DNA of 16,754 nt from Gemmatimonadota bacterium. Its GTDB lineage: Bacteria > Gemmatimonadota > Gemmatimonadetes > Gemmatimonadales > GWC2-71-9. Below, in pieces: positions 13,871 through 16,754 of this stretch. The position numbers and the translations under genes are program-made. Under the pieces are notes generated by a model. It was not told the origin of the DNA. It did not search any database and saw only the letters and a list, made by a program, of their open reading frames with translations. The DNA lies in NCBI GenBank assembly GCA_016180765.1, contig JACPAP010000270.1:1-16754 (forward strand), written 5' to 3'. Each line of letters begins with the position of its first letter. Positions within the stretch are counted from its first letter, which is position 1.

Positions 13871-15162
13871 GATGTGAAGGCTGTGCGGGCGGGGCACACT
13901 CGCTGGACCGGCGGGTGTTCGTGAAGGCCGGCGGCCTGGCGCTCGTGGCGTTGGGCCTCGACCCCATCTTCCTCACGCGCGCCGCGTACGCGGTGAAACG
14001 CCGGACCGGACCGGCCAATCGCACCAAGACGCTGGTCTGCCTCTTCCAGCGGGGCGCGGTGGACGGGCTCAACATGGTCGTGCCGCACGGCGATCCCTTC
14101 TACTATCGGGAACGGCCGCGCATCGCGATCCCGCGACCGGGTGCCGCCTTTGGGGCGCTCGATCTAGACGGCCACTTCGGGCTCCACCCGGTGCTCGCCC
14201 CGCTCAAGCCGCTGTACGACAACGGGTCGCTGGCGATCGTCCACGCCGTGGGATCGCCCGAGGCCACCCGCAGCCACTTCGACGCGCAGGACTACATGGA
14301 GAGCGGGACGCCCGGCCTCAAGTCCACGCGGGACGGCTGGCTCAACCGGTATCTAGCCGCGCGGCACGCACGAGAGCACCAGGAGACGCCGTTTCGCGGC
14401 GTGGCGATCGGGCCTCAGCTCCCCCGCGCGCTGCGCGGCTCGGCGCCGGCGCTGGCGATCGACAACTTGCAGGCCTTTGGTTTGCGCGCTCCGGAGCCAG
14501 CCCGCGACCGGCTGACGCGGGCCTTCGAGGAGTTGTATCAAGGGTCCGCGACCGGGCTGGTGGCGACTTCCTCGGAGGAAGCGTTCGAAGCGGTCAAGAT
14601 GCTGAAGGCCCTGAACCCGCAGCGCTACCAGCCGGCCAACGGCGCCCAGTATCCCCCGGGACCGCTGGGCCGTTCCCTCCGCCAGATCGCTCAACTCATC
14701 AAGGCTGACCTGGGACTGGAGATCGCCTTCGCCGACGTCGGCGGGTGGGACACACACGTGAACCAGGGCGCGACTGAGGGCCAGCTCGCGGCGCGGCTCA
14801 CGGAATTCGGCCGCGCGCTCGCCGCGTTCACCCAGGACCTGGGCGAGCGGATGGCGGACGTGGTGGTCCTCACGATGAGCGAGTTCGGCCGCACGGTCGC
14901 GGAGAATGGCAACGTCGGGACCGACCACGGACACGCCACGGCCATGTTCGTGCTGGGTGGCGGCGTCCGAGGCGGGCGGGTTTACGGGGATTGGCCGACC
15001 TTGGATCCAGCCAAACGGTTCGAGGGGCGGGACCTGGCCGTCACCACCGACTTTCGGGACCTGTTCAGCGAGGTCGTAACCCGGCACCTGGGTGCCGCCG
15101 ACCCACGGGCCGTGTTCCCGGGGTACGCCAACCCCAAGGCTAGGGGGGTCATTCCGGGCTAG
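13867..15162 (+). CDS. DUF1501 family protein with Tat signal
   Basis: A 431-residue member of DUF1501, a family related in fold to sulfatases and alkaline phosphatases but of unproven function. A twin-arginine signal is present: LDRRVFVKAGGLALVALG (13-30; Arg15-Arg16). The mature part has VCLFQRGAVDGLNMVVPHGDP (about 58-78), LHPVLAPLKPLYDNGSLAIVHAVGSP with SHFDAQDYMESG after it, the metal-site-like GGWDTHVNQG (about 292-301), VVVLTMSEFGRTVAENGN and TDHGHATAMFVLGG (about 358-371). The Asp/His residues in these blocks probably bind metal. It is predicted to fold in the cytoplasm and be exported. GTG 13867 overlaps the DUF1800 remnant's stop. Usually the partner DUF1800 protein is intact; here it is not. 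The stop is 14 bases from the convergent methyltransferase stop. Confidence 0.88.
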   Translation: MRCEGCAGGAHSLDRRVFVKAGGLALVALGLDPIFLTRAAYAVKRRTGPANRTKTLVCLFQRGAVDGLNMVVPHGDPFYYRERPRIAIPRPGAAFGALDLDGHFGLHPVLAPLKPLYDNGSLAIVHAVGSPEATRSHFDAQDYMESGTPGLKSTRDGWLNRYLAARHAREHQETPFRGVAIGPQLPRALRGSAPALAIDNLQAFGLRAPEPARDRLTRAFEELYQGSATGLVATSSEEAFEAVKMLKALNPQRYQPANGAQYPPGPLGRSLRQIAQLIKADLGLEIAFADVGGWDTHVNQGATEGQLAARLTEFGRALAAFTQDLGERMADVVVLTMSEFGRTVAENGNVGTDHGHATAMFVLGGGVRGGRVYGDWPTLDPAKRFEGRDLAVTTDFRDLFSEVVTRHLGAADPRAVFPGYANPKARGVIPG

Positions 15163-15187
15163 ACCCTGGGTCGCCGTTACCCGGTCT
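15161..15187. terminator. Hairpin spanning the stops of two convergent genes
   Basis: AGACC (15161-15165) plus GGGT (15168-15171) pair with ACCC (15179-15182) plus GGTCT (15183-15187), leaving a CT bulge and a 7-base loop. The structure covers the DUF1501 TAG and the methyltransferase TAA, so it could terminate or stabilise both transcripts. No T-tract follows on either side. Confidence 0.4.
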
Positions 15188-15791
15188 TCACGGTCGTCAG
15201 CACCCGCATCCCGACCCAGCCCTTTACCTGCTCCTCGCGGAGCACCCGGAGCGGCTGCGTGCGCAGATGCGGATGCGGGTCCGCTGGCCGGCTGTGCCCC
15301 ACCAGCTCCGGCAGTGCCCGGTACGCGGCCATCCACACCTGATGGGTGAGCGTGTTGGGCAGCGCCATGGTGCCCAGCACGAGACGTCCGCCGGGGGAGA
15401 GCACCCGGACCAGCTCGTTCAGGGCGGGGGCCATCTCCGCGTCGGTGAGCACGTCTAGCAGGTAGGTGCTCACCACGGCGTCGAACGACCCCGACCGAAA
15501 GGGGAGCGCCAGGGCATTGGCCCGCGTGAGCGACGCGCGGGCCCGCTCGGCGGTGAGGTGCGCATCAGCGAGGCGCAGCATCCGCCGGGAGACGTCCACA
15601 CCCACCACGCGGCGCCCGTCCCCGCTCAGGAGTGCTATGCCACGCCCCGGGCCGATGCCCACATCCAGCACCGACTCCGGTCCGGCGCCGAGCGCCCGCT
15701 CGACCGCCCGGGAGAGGCCCAGGTCGTGCAGCGGCGCCAGGATGCGCTGGTACACGGGCGCGACCAGATCGTAGAGGGTCGCCGCGTGCAT
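15177..15791 (-). CDS. Class I SAM-dependent methyltransferase (UbiE/type 11-like)
   Basis: A 204-residue Rossmann-fold methyltransferase. SAM-binding motif I is VLDVGIGPGRG (41-51), the ribose-binding acid is in VVGVDVS (Asp66), and ANALALPFRSGSFDAVVSTYLLDVL (about 91-115) is the motif II/III region, followed by LVRVLSPGGRLVLGTMAL. This arrangement is typical of the UbiE/COQ5 and methyltransferase type 11 families, which methylate quinones, lipids or small molecules; the substrate cannot be read from the sequence. The C-terminal 55 residues (VWMAAYRALPELVGHSRP and on) are more particular to this protein. ATG 15791 overlaps the stop of the upstream SIMPL gene as TAATG, so the two are translationally coupled. 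Confidence 0.85.
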   Translation of the reverse strand: MHAATLYDLVAPVYQRILAPLHDLGLSRAVERALGAGPESVLDVGIGPGRGIALLSGDGRRVVGVDVSRRMLRLADAHLTAERARASLTRANALALPFRSGSFDAVVSTYLLDVLTDAEMAPALNELVRVLSPGGRLVLGTMALPNTLTHQVWMAAYRALPELVGHSRPADPHPHLRTQPLRVLREEQVKGWVGMRVLTTVKTG

Positions 15792-16489
15792 TACTGCGGG
15801 ATGAACACCCAGCGCGCGGTGATGGTCGCCTGCACCGTCAGCTCCGGGGGGGCGATGGGGGTCGGCGCCTCGGCGGCCATCGCCATCGACATCGCCCTAC
15901 TGGTTCGGTCCACCGGATACGCGGGCCCAGTGCTCGACGCCTCGACCAGCATGCCCAACCGACCTCCCGCTGCGCGCGCCATGGCCTCCGCCTCGCGGCG
16001 AGCCATCTCGACCGCCCGGCCGAGCGCTTCGAGCCGCGCCGCGTCTCGCCTGGTGGACTCGAACTGGATACCCGCGATCTGCGTGGCGCCCGCCGCCAGG
16101 GCGGCGTCCACCACCGGTCCTGCCTGCGTCAGGTCGTGGACCCGAGCTTCAATGACGCTCCGCGCCGCGTAGCCGCTGGGCCGGCGGTCGCGGTCATAGT
16201 CCGTGACCACCGAGTACCCCGCCGATGGCAGCGAGTCATCCGGCACGCGGAGCAGCTGGCGCAGGGCCGCCCGCACCGCTGTCGTGATCCGGGCGTTCTG
16301 CTCACCTGCCCGCCCCGCCTGCGGGTCCCGCGTGATCACCCCCACGCGGATGATCGCATAATCGGGCGACAGGTCCACCGATCCCGTAGCGGTCACCGCG
16401 ATCGCCGGCGGCTTGGTCTCTTGGGCGGTAGCGGGGCCCATGACGATAGCGCCCAACAGCGCGGCCAGCGAACTCACTCGATGGATCAT
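15791..16489 (-). CDS. SIMPL-domain (DUF541) periplasmic protein
   Basis: A 232-residue SIMPL/DUF541 protein, related to E. coli YggE and BP26, which form periplasmic oligomers linked to oxidative-stress tolerance; the molecular role is unclear. A Sec signal (about 1-22, ending ATA before QETK) precedes IAVTATGSVDLSPDYAIIRVGV (about 29-50), the diagnostic opening of the domain. Further blocks are GYSVVTDYDRDRRPSGYAAR, ATQIAGIQFES, the helix ALGRAVEMARREAEAMARAAGGRLG and the closing VQATITARWVF. I chose ATG 16489 because AAAGGAGG (CCTCCTTT at 16497-16504 on the + strand) stands 7 bases upstream; the in-frame ATG 16528 would hide the signal peptide behind 13 extra residues. Coupling to the methyltransferase by TAATG suggests an operon without an obvious functional link. 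Confidence 0.88.
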   Translation of the reverse strand: MIHRVSSLAALLGAIVMGPATAQETKPPAIAVTATGSVDLSPDYAIIRVGVITRDPQAGRAGEQNARITTAVRAALRQLLRVPDDSLPSAGYSVVTDYDRDRRPSGYAARSVIEARVHDLTQAGPVVDAALAAGATQIAGIQFESTRRDAARLEALGRAVEMARREAEAMARAAGGRLGMLVEASSTGPAYPVDRTSRAMSMAMAAEAPTPIAPPELTVQATITARWVFIPQ

Positions 16490-16754
16490 GGTACGGCCTC
16501 CTTTGCCCGCTCCCTCGAAGGTGCGCATCGTCCTCTCTGGTCGTTAGAGGGACGCCCAGGACAGGCTGGTTTGCACACCGACGGCAAGCGCGCACCACGT
16601 TCCTGTACGTCATACCCCGCCACCGCGCGGCGGGAGCCGCCCTCTCATCGGCCAAGCCACAGGGTGGGCGTGTCGCAAAGCATCCTCCACGAGCGCAAGA
16701 CCGTGCCAATGCTGGGCCAGCCAAGATACCGTGCCGCCGTGTAGCTTTCCACGG
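16490..16754. other. 265-base region without a supported gene at the window end
   Basis: Beyond the Shine-Dalgarno of the SIMPL gene I see no gene on either strand. It contains a small inverted repeat, CCCGCC (16616-16621) with GGCGGG (16629-16634) around a 7-base loop. The promoter of the SIMPL/methyltransferase pair should lie here on the minus strand, but no clear boxes stand out. Confidence 0.35.

Noticed and set aside
16655..16743. Short plus-strand frame near the window end reading VSQSILHERKTVP
   Set aside because: Only about 24-29 codons, no ribosome-binding site and no recognisable family; most likely chance.
1..16754. Search for tRNA or rRNA genes, CRISPR repeats, transposases and direct-repeat att sites
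   Set aside because: None seen by reading; in particular, no matching direct repeats at the two ends of the low-G+C insert (about 9,480-9,545 and 11,465-11,700).

Overview
This window is high-G+C bacterial DNA (about 65-70% in hand-counted lines outside one insert) with GTG and CTG starts and tightly overlapping genes. The gene families (squalene-synthase-like enzyme, paired DUF1800/DUF1501 genes, EF-G2-type GTPase, SIMPL protein, DUF2231 membrane protein) suit an environmental didermal bacterium. Gemmatimonadota is my guess from gene style; no rRNA or other marker here proves it.

Left part (1-3,515, + strand): the 3' end of a DUF2231 membrane protein, a small secreted or lipoprotein-like unknown, a squalene/phytoene synthase family enzyme, then thyA (thymidylate synthase) and folA (dihydrofolate reductase) as an overlapping pair. 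An identical 18-base G-rich repeat forms the ribosome-binding region of both the synthase and thyA. folA appears to start at a CTG overlapping the thyA stop. Its 3' end runs into a GGGAAA-type inverted repeat.

Middle (3,537-7,335, + strand): the most interesting unit. An AT-rich promoter-like segment precedes four nearly fused genes: Ddl-like ATP-grasp ligase 1, ATP-grasp ligase 2 (CTG start in a CTGA overlap), a GNAT N-acetyltransferase, and a KamA-type radical SAM enzyme keeping the residues expected of lysine 2,3-aminomutase. I infer a pathway that makes beta-lysine and then acetylates and/or ligates it into a small peptide-like product. Ligase 1 is broken near its N-terminus: its first 43 codons lie in another frame and a short helix seems to be missing. 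This is either a real mutation or an assembly error.

Next (7,336-11,464, - strand): an EF-G2-like translational GTPase whose stop abuts the aminomutase stop, then a visibly lower-G+C insert with a three-gene operon (242-aa unknown, 181-aa unknown, Fic-domain protein). This has the look of an acquired toxin/defence-like cassette.

Right part (11,725-16,489): an ABC exporter half-transporter (- strand), a DUF1800 remnant running straight into an intact Tat-type DUF1501 gene (+ strand), then, convergently, a SIMPL-domain periplasmic protein and a SAM methyltransferase joined by a TAATG overlap (- strand). The last 265 bases hold no gene I can support. I found no tRNA, rRNA, CRISPR array or insertion sequence.
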